Below are positions 16,731 to 24,061 of a stretch of 53,933 nt of DNA, one piece after another. The position numbers were made by a program, and so were the translations under genes. Source of the stretch: Candidatus Melainabacteria bacterium (GTDB lineage: Bacteria; Cyanobacteriota; Vampirovibrionia; Vampirovibrionales; Vampirovibrionaceae). The DNA lies in NCBI GenBank assembly GCA_902168245.1, contig CABHPA010000106.1, positions 1 through 53,933 of the forward strand, given 5' to 3'. Under the pieces are notes generated by a model. That model was not told the DNA's origin. It ran no database searches and saw nothing but the letters and a program-made list of their open reading frames with translations. Position 1 is the stretch's first letter; each line of letters begins with the position of its first letter.

Positions 16731-17255
16731 ATGGTCGCACAAATCGGCAAACCAGCTCCCGAATTTACGGGCGCAGCCTACCATAACGGCGAAATCACCG
16801 AAGTTTCCCTGAAAAGCTACCGTGGCAAATGGGTCGTCCTGTTCTTCTACCCGCTGGACTTCACCTTTGTCTGCCCCACCGAAATCCAGGGCTTTAACGA
16901 CAAGAAAGCTGAATTCGACAAGCTGAACGCCCAGGTCATCGGCGCCAGTGTTGACAGCGTCCATTCCCACAAAGCCTGGAGCGAAGGCGCCCTGGGCAAA
17001 ATGAACTACCCGCTGCTGTCCGACATCAACCACCGCGTCAGCCGTGACTACGGCGTGTTGCTGGAAGACAAGGGCATCAGCCTGCGTGGCGTGTTCCTGA
17101 TCGATCCCGATGGCAACCTGCGCAGCTACCTGGTAAACGACTTGTCCGTAGGCCGCAACGTGGATGAGATTCTGCGCTTGCTGCAAGCGTTCCAGTCCGG
17201 CGAACTCTGCCCCGTTGGCTGGAAGCCCGGCGAAAAAACCCTCGGCAAAGCCTAG
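16731..17255 (+). CDS. Typical 2-Cys peroxiredoxin
   Basis: The 174-residue protein reduces hydrogen peroxide and organic hydroperoxides using thioredoxin or a similar donor. The peroxidatic Cys48 lies in DFTFVCPTE and the resolving Cys160 in [11 protein letters not shown], the arrangement of typical 2-Cys Prx1/AhpC enzymes. The ATG has AAGGAG ten bases upstream; a TTG three codons earlier is in frame but lies too close to the ribosome-binding site. A promoter precedes it and a strong terminator follows, so it is monocistronic. trxB at 26.6 kb may feed its reducing system. Confidence 0.95.
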   Translation: MVAQIGKPAPEFTGAAYHNGEITEVSLKSYRGKWVVLFFYPLDFTFVCPTEIQGFNDKKAEFDKLNAQVIGASVDSVHSHKAWSEGALGKMNYPLLSDINHRVSRDYGVLLEDKGISLRGVFLIDPDGNLRSYLVNDLSVGRNVDEILRLLQAFQSGELCPVGWKPGEKTLGKA

Positions 17256-17290
17256 GATTCGCACCAGGAGAGAATCATCAAACTATCAAG

Positions 17291-17322
17291 CCAGACAGTC
17301 CTCACCGGCTGTCTGGTTTTTT
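17291..17322 (+). terminator. Intrinsic terminator of peroxiredoxin gene
   Basis: The arms CCAGACAG (17291-17298) and CTGTCTGG (17309-17316) form a perfect stem with a 10-base loop, followed by six T. Confidence 0.9.
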
Positions 17323-17418
17323 GATGAGGCATTTTGCAATGGCTCAGGTTTCGCACTAAAGTTTTTGCCCATCTTTACGATATACAAAGAACACTAGAGT
17401 GAGTGTGGAGCGGCTCTC

Positions 17419-18528
17419 ATGACAAGACCACAAAGTGCGGAAAAACAGGCCAACAAGCGCAGGGAATTTGTTATTCTACTGGCGCTTCTAATCCCGGTCG
17501 GTTGCGGCTTCTTTTTCCTAGGCGGCGCACATGGCCCAACGGTCGCTTTGCAAAAGCCGGAAACCTCCATCTTTGGCCAGCAGGTTCAACAAGGCAGTCT
17601 GGCTGGACTCAATGGCGCGCCTCATCGGGTTTTACCTGCCAGATATCAGGTTAAAGGCAATGTTGACGACCAATACACGCTAGCCACCGACCCTCAAACC
17701 GGCGAAACCCTGATCCATGACAGCTTGGGAGGGCTGGGAACCAATACCACCAGCATTGACGGCGATCGGGCCAGGCTGGCGCAAGACATGGTCGATCTCG
17801 AAAAATACGCCAATGCCAACAAGGGTCAGCTTTCCCCTGAAACTTACAACTGGCTGAAAAAAGTGGCGCGTACCGGCATGCAGCTTGCCTTTGGCACCCC
17901 TGGGCTGCCAGCAGGCGCCCAGCCTAACATTAAAAAGGAGCTTTTAGCCGAGTTCCACAATATTAGCGCCGATCCCACCAAAAGCTTTGAGCATACGGAC
18001 AAATTCCTGAGTTTGGAGCAAGTCTTCTCCAAACCCGAAGAGGCGTATCTCGCGGATGGCAGTGGTCTGGACAAAACCAATTTTCTCAAAACCGACCCGA
18101 TATCGCCCGCGCTCAATACGTTTGACCCAGCAATCGCCAGTATTTCACTGAGCGCCAATCTGGCAGGCTATACGCTGGAGCCGTCCATGGCCAGCCTGTC
18201 TTCCGGCAGCGTCTATAGCTATGCGGATACCCCATTATCTGGCACCGGCGCAGTGGCATCTTCGCTAACCACAGCCAGTTCCGGCCCCACATTGGCGGAA
18301 TACTATGACAGCACACTGGGAACCCAAACCAACAGCAGCGTTCCCACCGAAACTGCAAATACCTCACCCGCAACCTCAAGCACCACAACCAGCAATCCAA
18401 ACACGAGTAGCAGTAGCCCAACCCTCGGCATCAACTTGGGGAATGTGGCCAATTTATCAGTCAATGTAGCTCCCACCGGCATCAATGCCTCAGCCGAAAT
18501 ATTATCTGGCGAAGAAGAAGATCCATAA
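17419..18528 (+). CDS. Membrane-anchored or secreted protein with Ser/Thr-rich tail
   Basis: The 369-residue protein has a charged N-terminus and a hydrophobic segment at about residues 16-36 (FVILLALLIPVGCGFFFLGG). That segment contains a Cys but no clean lipobox, so it is either a signal anchor or a signal peptide. The middle section (about 85-220) is mixed helical. The last 120 residues are rich in Ser, Thr, Asn, Ala and Gly, with a run of Thr/Ser around 310-335, typical of a flexible extracellular region. The ATG has GGAG eight bases upstream. No family is recognised. It stands alone between two terminators. Confidence 0.65.
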   Translation: MTRPQSAEKQANKRREFVILLALLIPVGCGFFFLGGAHGPTVALQKPETSIFGQQVQQGSLAGLNGAPHRVLPARYQVKGNVDDQYTLATDPQTGETLIHDSLGGLGTNTTSIDGDRARLAQDMVDLEKYANANKGQLSPETYNWLKKVARTGMQLAFGTPGLPAGAQPNIKKELLAEFHNISADPTKSFEHTDKFLSLEQVFSKPEEAYLADGSGLDKTNFLKTDPISPALNTFDPAIASISLSANLAGYTLEPSMASLSSGSVYSYADTPLSGTGAVASSLTTASSGPTLAEYYDSTLGTQTNSSVPTETANTSPATSSTTTSNPNTSSSSPTLGINLGNVANLSVNVAPTGINASAEILSGEEEDP

Positions 18529-18564
18529 AGTCAACCAGATGGGCTGGGATAAGGCTCCAAAACA

Positions 18565-18596
18565 AAGAAGCCTTCCTTTTTTGGGGAAGGCTTCTT
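18565..18596 (-). terminator. Terminator at the end of the rplK-rplA operon
   Basis: The arms AAGAAGCCTTCC (18565-18576) and GGAAGGCTTCTT (18585-18596) form a 12-bp stem with an 8-base loop. On the minus strand it is followed by TTTGTTTT, so it mainly serves rplA; it may also stop reads from the plus-strand gene. Confidence 0.85.
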
Positions 18597-18616
18597 CAGT
18601 TAAAAATGAGCGTACT

Positions 18617-19345
18617 CTAGCTTGCCAAGTAGTCGCGAATCTCGGAGGTCAAGCGACTGGCATCCAGCTTGAGGCTCGGCCCCATCGTGGAAGTGAGGTA
18701 TACGGACTTCACGTAGGTGCCTTTGGCCGCAGACGGCTTGGCGCGCAGAATGGCATCGTACAGGGTGCAGAAGTTACGCAGAAGTTGTTCTTCGGAGAAC
18801 CGGCCCTTGCCGATGGAGGTATGGACGATCCCTTGCTTGTCGGCGCGGAATTCCACTTTACCAGCTTTCACATCTTTAATGGCCTGGGCGACATCGAAAG
18901 TAACGGTGCCGGTTTTAGGGTTGGGCATCAGGCCTTTGGGACCCAGCACTTTACCCAGTTTACCGAGCAGCGCCATGGCATCGGGAGTCGCAATCAGGAC
19001 ATCGAAGTCGAGCCAGTTTTCTTTTTCCATTTTCTCGACCAGCTCTTCGCTTCCGGCGAAATCAGCGCCAGCGGCTTCCGCTTCCTTCACCTTTTCGCCT
19101 TTGGCGATAACGGCGACCCTGATGGTTTTGCCGGTGCCTTCCGGCAGCACAACGGTGCTACGAACTTGCTGATCGGCATGCTTGACATTGATGCCCAAGC
19201 GAATGTGCGTTTCCACGGTTTCATCGAATTTGGCGAATTCCAGGGCTTTTTTCAGTGTGGAAACACCTTCTTTGGCGCCCAAGGGTTGTTGAACCCCGGC
19301 CAGCAATTCTTGGAATTTCTTTTGACGTTTGCTCAGTTTTGGCAT
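18617..19345 (-). CDS. rplA: 50S ribosomal protein L1
   Basis: The 242-residue protein binds 23S rRNA in the L1 stalk and usually represses its own operon at the mRNA level. The diagnostic stretch [11 protein letters not shown] is present, as is the N-terminal [10 protein letters not shown] helix. The ATG has AGGAG seven bases upstream. It is the last gene of the minus-strand block, closed by a strong terminator. Confidence 0.98.
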   Translation of the reverse strand: MPKLSKRQKKFQELLAGVQQPLGAKEGVSTLKKALEFAKFDETVETHIRLGINVKHADQQVRSTVVLPEGTGKTIRVAVIAKGEKVKEAEAAGADFAGSEELVEKMEKENWLDFDVLIATPDAMALLGKLGKVLGPKGLMPNPKTGTVTFDVAQAIKDVKAGKVEFRADKQGIVHTSIGKGRFSEEQLLRNFCTLYDAILRAKPSAAKGTYVKSVYLTSTMGPSLKLDASRLTSEIRDYLAS

Positions 19346-19368
19346 TTTAAACTCCTAATGGTACAAGC

Positions 19369-19384
19369 GATTGCGGAAGCAATC
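19369..19384 (-). promoter_or_regulatory. Hairpin between rplK and rplA
   Basis: GATTGC and GCAATC pair around a 4-base loop in the 65-base gap between the two genes. L1 is known to bind operon mRNA in many bacteria; whether this small hairpin takes part is not shown by sequence. Confidence 0.3.
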
Positions 19385-19410
19385 TCCCATATTGATTACT
19401 AATAACTTAC

Positions 19411-19833
19411 TTATTCGCAGGTAACGCCCATGCTGCGGGCGGTGCCACGGATCATCTGCTCAGCCGCTTCCACGGTGTGCGCGTTCAGATCGACCATTTT
19501 CAAGGTGGCAATTTCAGTCACCTGGGAAGCGGTCAGGGTACCTTTTTTCTCGGTGTTCGGCTTGCCTGAACCTTTTTCGATAGCGGCGAACTTGATGATC
19601 AAGCGGGACGCTGGGGGGGTCTTCAGGACAAAGGTGAAGGAGCGATCTTCGTAAACGGAGATCTCAACCGGGATGATTTCGCCGACTTTGTCTGCAGTTT
19701 GCGCGTTGTACTGCTTGCAGAACTCCATGATGTTGACGCCGTGCTGACCGAGGGCGGGACCAACCGGGGGAGATGGGTTGGCTTTGCCTGCGGGCAGTTG
19801 CAGTTTAATCTTTGCTGTTACCTTTTTAGCCAC
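19411..19833 (-). CDS. rplK: 50S ribosomal protein L11
   Basis: The 140-residue protein forms the GTPase-associated centre with 23S rRNA. The N-terminal [20 protein letters not shown] and [19 protein letters not shown] regions are standard for L11 and place the start at a GTG codon with GGAGG 11 bases upstream. It lies between nusG and rplA, the usual order. Confidence 0.98.
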   Translation of the reverse strand: MAKKVTAKIKLQLPAGKANPSPPVGPALGQHGVNIMEFCKQYNAQTADKVGEIIPVEISVYEDRSFTFVLKTPPASRLIIKFAAIEKGSGKPNTEKKGTLTASQVTEIATLKMVDLNAHTVEAAEQMIRGTARSMGVTCE

Positions 19834-19939
19834 TGGAATGTATACCTCCGATGATATTGTTCTGAAAAGTATCCATGACTGTAGATCAAAAATAAGTTTC
19901 GATCCACTCCAAGAATTGAATTATGCGGCGCGAGTGAGC

Positions 19940-20632
19940 CTAGTGAGATTTTTGAACCTGGTTGAAAGCAAGCTCGACGGGCGTTTCGCGGCCAAAGATG
20001 GATACCGAGGCTTTAAGACGCTCTTTTTCGGGGCTGACTTCGGTGACGGTCCCTTCGAAATCCGCAAACGGGCCGCTGATGATCTTGACCACCTCGCCCA
20101 CCTTGAGGTCGATCTCGATCTTGGCGGCAACCGGCTGGGCGCGGGTCAGAATGCGCTTGATTTCGGAATCCTTGGCCGGAATCGGTTTCTTTTGGGAGCC
20201 GACGAACTTGGTGACTCCCGGCGTATGGCGCACCACGTACCAGGAATCGTCGTCCATAATCATCTCAACCAGCACGTAGCCTGGGAAGATGCGCTCTTCT
20301 TTTTCGGTTCGCTTGCCATCCTTGATTTTGGTGACGGATTTTTGCGGCACTTCCACCCGGAAAATCTTGTCGCCCATGTTCATGGACTCAATCCGGCGCT
20401 CCAGGTTCACTTTTACCTTGTTTTCATGACCGGAATAGGTGTGGACAATGTACCAGCGGCGTCTTGGCGGCCTTTTTGCGGGCGAATCGGACTCCGCCGT
20501 TACCGTAATAGCCTTGTCGGAATTGCGCTCGGACAGAACCGGCACCCGATGATCGCCGTGCCGTTCCTCTACTTCGTAGTCCTCTACGTCAAATTCCTCG
20601 GATGGGTTCAGATTTTCGTCTTGAAAGTCCAT
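19940..20632 (-). CDS. nusG: Transcription antitermination factor NusG
   Basis: NusG binds RNA polymerase and couples it to Rho or the ribosome. The NGN domain begins at [11 protein letters not shown] (about residue 60) and the KOW domain contains [15 protein letters not shown]. The 230-residue length exceeds the usual 175-190 because of an acidic N-terminal extension of about 58 residues ([19 protein letters not shown]). The ATG has AGGAA upstream. It sits between secE and rplK as in most bacteria. Confidence 0.97.
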   Translation of the reverse strand: MDFQDENLNPSEEFDVEDYEVEERHGDHRVPVLSERNSDKAITVTAESDSPAKRPPRRRWYIVHTYSGHENKVKVNLERRIESMNMGDKIFRVEVPQKSVTKIKDGKRTEKEERIFPGYVLVEMIMDDDSWYVVRHTPGVTKFVGSQKKPIPAKDSEIKRILTRAQPVAAKIEIDLKVGEVVKIISGPFADFEGTVTEVSPEKERLKASVSIFGRETPVELAFNQVQKSH

Positions 20633-20656
20633 GTCAGTTTCCTGTGTTAATACGCT

Positions 20657-20932
20657 TTAACTGCGATGGGGAGTAATGCTAGAAATAATAAAGTGGAAGG
20701 TGTAATCAAGGGCGAACAAGCAAAGGGTCACAACGGACACCATCACCAGAACCACAATGGTCTGCCCCCAAATTTGAGGCCAAGTGGGCCAACTGACCTT
20801 GGCCCATTCGGAGCGAACCCCTTTTAAATATGTCGTGAGCTGTTCCATTGGCGAACTGGCAGCCTCTTGCTTACGCGGTTTTTTGCCGGGCGTGTCGTGG
20901 GTTTCCTTGGAAGGTTTGCTGATCGTCGTCAT
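20657..20932 (-). CDS. secE: Preprotein translocase subunit SecE
   Basis: The 91-residue single-span protein is an essential part of the SecYEG channel. The core LKGVRSEWAKVSWPTWPQ precedes one transmembrane helix (TIVVLVMVSVVTLCLFALDY). The N-terminal 35 residues are polar and variable. The ATG at 20932 follows GAGAG; a TTG at 20947 would add five residues. It lies between tRNA-Trp and nusG. Confidence 0.95.
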   Translation of the reverse strand: MTTISKPSKETHDTPGKKPRKQEAASSPMEQLTTYLKGVRSEWAKVSWPTWPQIWGQTIVVLVMVSVVTLCLFALDYTFHFIISSITPHRS

Positions 20933-20991
20933 GGGACTCTCATTCAACTTCGGTTACGGAGGCGACACTTGTTCCGCATTGGGATAAAATA

Positions 20992-21064
20992 CGCGCCCTG
21001 GAGGACTCGAACCCCCGACATTCGGTTTTGGAGACCGACGTTCTACCAACTGAACTAAGGACGC
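20992..21064 (-). tRNA. tRNA-Trp (CCA)
   Basis: The minus strand folds into a complete cloverleaf: acceptor arm GCGTCCT/AGGGCGC, D-arm with AGTTGGTA, anticodon stem TCGGT/ACCGA with loop CTCCAAA (anticodon CCA), and T-arm GGGGG-TTCGAGT-CCTCC. The discriminator base is G, as expected for tRNA-Trp. The 3' CCA is not encoded. Its place just upstream of secE is conserved in many bacteria. Confidence 0.97.
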
Positions 21065-21264
21065 TTGTCATACGGTGAGTTGCCTTACTGAGTAATCATA
21101 AACCGAGGGTGCCCGTTTTAAAAGGCGGAATTACAAGCTGCCGGTTTTTCCAATGGAACCAATCTTTTCTTGCGCTTGATTGTGACAGGCCCGGTAAGAT
21201 TCTACCGCAAAGAAGGGGATTGGGGCTGACCTGAATTCAAAACGGGAGACTCCGCCTGAAAGAC

Positions 21265-21429
21265 CTACCGGGTTTCGCGGTGGACGGTGTGACTAGCGCA
21301 CCGGGGGCAGTACTTTTTGAGTTCCATCCGCTCGTTTGCCTGATTTTGGCTTTTGGCCGTGGAATAGTTCCTCTCGGAACATACAATGCAGGCTAAAATG
21401 GCCTTCTTGTCTTTCTTTTTGGTACCCAT
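21265..21429 (-). CDS. rpmG: 50S ribosomal protein L33
   Basis: This short 54-residue gene is a zinc-ribbon L33. It starts MGTKKKDKKAILACIVC and has a second pair in KKYCPRCASH, giving four Cys for one zinc. The motif order and size match L33 fully. There is no clear Shine-Dalgarno before the ATG. It is the first gene of the block rpmG, tRNA-Trp, secE, nusG, rplK, rplA, driven by the promoter at 21464-21492. Confidence 0.93.
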   Translation of the reverse strand: MGTKKKDKKAILACIVCSERNYSTAKSQNQANERMELKKYCPRCASHTVHRETR

Positions 21430-21463
21430 TTTCAAAAAACCAGCTTTTTGTTAGTGAATCGCA

Positions 21464-21492
21464 ATGATATCGGCAACAAAATAGCGTGTCAA
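21464..21492 (-). promoter_or_regulatory. Near-consensus promoter of rpmG operon
   Basis: On the minus strand a perfect -35 TTGACA (21487-21492) and a -10 TATCAT (21464-21469, 5 of 6) are 17 bases apart. The predicted start near 21457 gives a leader of about 28 bases to rpmG. It is the strongest promoter match noted in the window, fitting a ribosomal operon. Confidence 0.85.
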
Positions 21493-21589
21493 CCAAGCCC
21501 CGGCTCCGGCCGGATCCGAACGAAGCCCCTTGCAAATTCTTTTTAGGCAGTCGGGAACAAATCATCCTGTTTGGCTTCGATGACCCCAT

Positions 21590-21609
21590 GTCTTAAGTTT
21601 TCTTAAGAC
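21590..21609. repeat. Perfect inverted repeat between rpmG and coaD
   Basis: GTCTTAAG and CTTAAGAC flank TTTT. This 8-bp symmetric element lies in the 402-base divergent region. It may be an operator or a small hairpin; no other gene is seen in the region. Confidence 0.4.
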
Positions 21610-21831
21610 CATCGGCACGGGGTGCGGAACATGGCGAAGCGATCTCGTTGAGAGCCTCTCCAGCCTTTCGCTTTCACGGATCGGTCGTAAACTTTTCTAA
21701 CAAATCTAGTCAACTCGTTGTTTATTAACTTTTCCATATAGTAAACTGACTATTGTCTAATCCCAGCTTGGTTCCAGCTTTTGCCCATCTTTTGCAAAGG
21801 ATCCGACTGATTTCAGGAGACCCTTTAAGCA

Positions 21832-22317
21832 GTGACCACAGCGGTTTACCCCGGAAGCTTCGACCCCATCACACTGGGGCACGTGGATATCATAACCAGG
21901 GCCAGCCAATTATTCGATACAGTGGTCATGGCAGTAGTCAAAAACCCCGGTAAGCAGGCCAACATTAGGATAGAGAAGCGCTTGAAGTTGGTTGAAGACA
22001 GCGTAAAGCATTTAAAGAACGTATCAGTAGAGGCATTCGAGGGACTGACGGTGAATCTCGCCAAAGCCCACAACGCAAAAGTAATTATTCGCGGCCTTCG
22101 CGCCGTTTCGGACTTTGAGTACGAATTCGCCATGTCCCAAATGAACAAGCGCCTCTGCCCCCAAGTGGAAACCATGTTTATGATGGCCGGGCTGGAATAT
22201 CAGTTCCTTTCTTCGAGCATGACCAACGAAGTGGCCACGCTGGGCGGCGATATTCAGGGCTTGGTGCCGGAACATGTGCGCCAGTACCTGCTAACGCAAC
22301 AGGGCGGTGCCGAGTGA
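21832..22317 (+). CDS. coaD: Phosphopantetheine adenylyltransferase
   Basis: The 161-residue enzyme joins phosphopantetheine to ATP in coenzyme A synthesis. The nucleotide-binding motif GSFDPITLGH is intact. The second family motif, usually ISSSxV(R/K)E, reads LSSSMTNEV here, with Asn at the Arg/Lys place. The GTG start has AGGAGA about a dozen bases upstream and gives the standard N-terminus TAVYPGSFDP. The stop overlaps the GTG of the next gene by four bases (GTGA). Confidence 0.95.
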   Translation: MTTAVYPGSFDPITLGHVDIITRASQLFDTVVMAVVKNPGKQANIRIEKRLKLVEDSVKHLKNVSVEAFEGLTVNLAKAHNAKVIIRGLRAVSDFEYEFAMSQMNKRLCPQVETMFMMAGLEYQFLSSSMTNEVATLGGDIQGLVPEHVRQYLLTQQGGAE

Positions 22318-22562
22318 TTGAGCGCAGCGAAGCCCTGAACATTATGGAACAACTGGAAACCCTGATTCTGAAAAAAGGCTGGCCGGTTCCCCTGACCCCG
22401 TTTTACCTGGTGGATCACGAGAAAATGCTGTTCCTGCTGGATCAGTTGCGCGCCAGCCTGCAAGATGAAATGGACGGAAGATTTATTAAGGCCTTTGCAA
22501 ACCAAGAGGCCGAACCCAAGTATCAGAAGAAGAAAAACAAGGGAAAGGAGAGAAGCCATTAA
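22314..22562 (+). CDS. Small protein, paralogue of the next gene
   Basis: This 82-residue protein overlaps coaD by GTGA, the classic coupled arrangement. Its core (ETLILKKGWPVPLTPFYLV, then EKMLFLLDQLRASLQDEM) matches the N-terminal part of the following protein (EDFILTGMGVPFTPFTVV, EKLVPLLDRIRENLPAEI). The two look like products of a tandem duplication in which this copy lacks the long coiled coil. The tail is Lys-rich. No function is known; the short conserved module may be a dimerisation or membrane-binding unit. Confidence 0.65.
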   Translation: MIERSEALNIMEQLETLILKKGWPVPLTPFYLVDHEKMLFLLDQLRASLQDEMDGRFIKAFANQEAEPKYQKKKNKGKERSH

Positions 22563-23232
22563 TACTTTTGCCAGAATGATTGAGCGGATGGAAGACTTCA
22601 TCCTGACCGGGATGGGAGTTCCTTTTACGCCTTTTACCGTTGTGAACGGCGAAAAACTGGTCCCTCTCCTGGACAGGATTCGGGAAAACCTGCCCGCTGA
22701 AATCCAGCATGCCCAACGGGTGCTGGAGCGTCGCGATGAAATCGTGAACGAGGCCCAGGCCAAGGCCAACCAGATTTTGCAGGATGCCAAAAAGCAGTCC
22801 GAATTCATGCTGAGTGAATCCGAATTGCTGCGGGCCGTGCATGAAGAGGCCAACCGGATTCGCCAGCAAATTACCATGGAACTGGAAGCCATGCGCAAGA
22901 AGACTTTCGAGGAAGCCGAAGCCGCCAAGGCCCAGGCTTACGAGGAGGCTTCCGCCATTCGCACCGGGGCCGACCAGTATGCCGAAGCCATTTTAGGCAG
23001 CCTGGACAAGAGCCTGGTGGAATTCCAGGCGGTAGTGCGCAACGGCCAGCGGTACCTGAAAAAGGCCCGCATGGATGCCGCCCAGCAAATGCCGCCAGTG
23101 GTTCGTTCTTCGGGCTATAGCCCGGCAGAGCCTTCCGGTTATGCGGATGCCGCCTATGCCAGCGCCGAAAGCGCCCAAGGTAGCAGTTACGCCCAGGAAT
23201 TTCTGAAACAAACCACGCTAACCAACTCGTAG
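22558..23232 (+). CDS. Coiled-coil protein (DivIVA / ATP-synthase-b-like), likely AUU start
   Basis: The protein of about 224 residues has the short N-terminal module shared with its upstream paralogue. A long Glu/Ala/Gln-rich coiled coil follows, about residues 45-165 (EIVNEAQAKANQILQDAKK and similar), then a Tyr/Ser/Ala-rich tail. The pattern recalls DivIVA-like and F0-b-like proteins without proving either. The only in-frame ATG near the start (22576) is 25 bases from the ribosome-binding site. AAAGGAG at 22544-22550 stands seven bases from ATT at 22558, which overlaps the upstream stop. An AUU start is therefore favoured. Confidence 0.65.
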   Translation: MNTFARMIERMEDFILTGMGVPFTPFTVVNGEKLVPLLDRIRENLPAEIQHAQRVLERRDEIVNEAQAKANQILQDAKKQSEFMLSESELLRAVHEEANRIRQQITMELEAMRKKTFEEAEAAKAQAYEEASAIRTGADQYAEAILGSLDKSLVEFQAVVRNGQRYLKKARMDAAQQMPPVVRSSGYSPAEPSGYADAAYASAESAQGSSYAQEFLKQTTLTNS

Positions 23233-23259
23233 AGCGCCTGGCTATAGGCGCTACGGGTC

Positions 23260-23287
23260 AGGGAACAGCCCTTGCGGGGCTTTCCCT
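23260..23287 (+). terminator. Terminator of the coaD operon
   Basis: AGGGAA-c-AGCCC pairs with GGGCT-TTCCCT over 11 bp with one bulged C and a 5-base loop. A smaller hairpin (AGCGCCT/AGGCGCT, 23233-23252) lies just before it. The U-tract is weak. Confidence 0.6.
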
Positions 23288-23378
23288 ATCGGTATATTTC
23301 TTCTTACATCGTTTCTGCGCACTTTGATTCTAACCAATCAAGGTGCTTTTTATTTTAGTCACTGTATCTTACGCCACA

Positions 23379-23894
23379 CTACCATTGGAACCAACTTGGT
23401 GTGCTGAACACCTGAGGCATTCTACCATTGGTATACAAAATAAAGCTGAGACTTTTTCCTGGCCCATTAGTTGTCCCACTGTAAACACCATCCGGATCAT
23501 ACCAGAAGCGGATCACGTCATCCGCCCCGAAAGACGCGGATTCATAGGCCAAAACCCCACCGCTGTGCAAATGCAGGCACGGAAACGACGCGCATGACCA
23601 AGCCCCGAAACTGGTCACATCATCAATCCAAAGGCTGTTATCTGTACTCACATAGTTCATGTAGGGCGTCACATCCCCAAAGGTTGTATTGGTGGATGCT
23701 GCATTTTGGAGCCTGTATACCTGAAAAGCCCCCGCAACCGCAGCCATCGCATCCTTCGCCTCAGCGGTATAAGTCTGATCTTGCTGGGCCTGAACAATTT
23801 TAGGGATTGTAAAAGTGGCTATTATTCCCAAAATAGCCACACAGATTAACAGTTCAGCTAAAGTGAATCCCAATAAGTTTCTGGCGAACTTCAT
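23379..23894 (-). CDS. Type IV-like prepilin / pseudopilin
   Basis: The protein of 171 residues has a typical class III signal: short positive leader, then G|FTLAELLICVAILGIIATFTI, with the conserved Glu five residues after the cleavage Gly. A prepilin peptidase (such as the one at 48202) would cut after that Gly. The C-terminal part has two Cys and is rich in Ser/Tyr/Phe. Such proteins build type IV pili or type II secretion pseudopili. No assembly genes of that kind are next to it. The ATG at 23894 follows GAGAAG; another ATG is four codons upstream. Confidence 0.85.
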   Translation of the reverse strand: MKFARNLLGFTLAELLICVAILGIIATFTIPKIVQAQQDQTYTAEAKDAMAAVAGAFQVYRLQNAASTNTTFGDVTPYMNYVSTDNSLWIDDVTSFGAWSCASFPCLHLHSGGVLAYESASFGADDVIRFWYDPDGVYSGTTNGPGKSLSFILYTNGRMPQVFSTPSWFQW

Positions 23895-24061
23895 ACTGCT
23901 TCTCATTAGAGAGTTGCACTGTTTATCGGCAGAATTCCAAGAGACTTTAAAAAGGAGCCAAGCGTTTGAAAAGCGCTAAACGAAAACCCTCGTCATGCTT
24001 GTCAGGCCATGGCCAAGAAATCGTATAAATTCAAAGCTGCTTGAGATGAAATCGCCAGAAC

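Noticed and set aside
21293..21589. A 98-residue minus-strand open frame
   Set aside because: It overlaps rpmG in another frame and has no ribosome-binding site; the L33 frame is clearly the real one.
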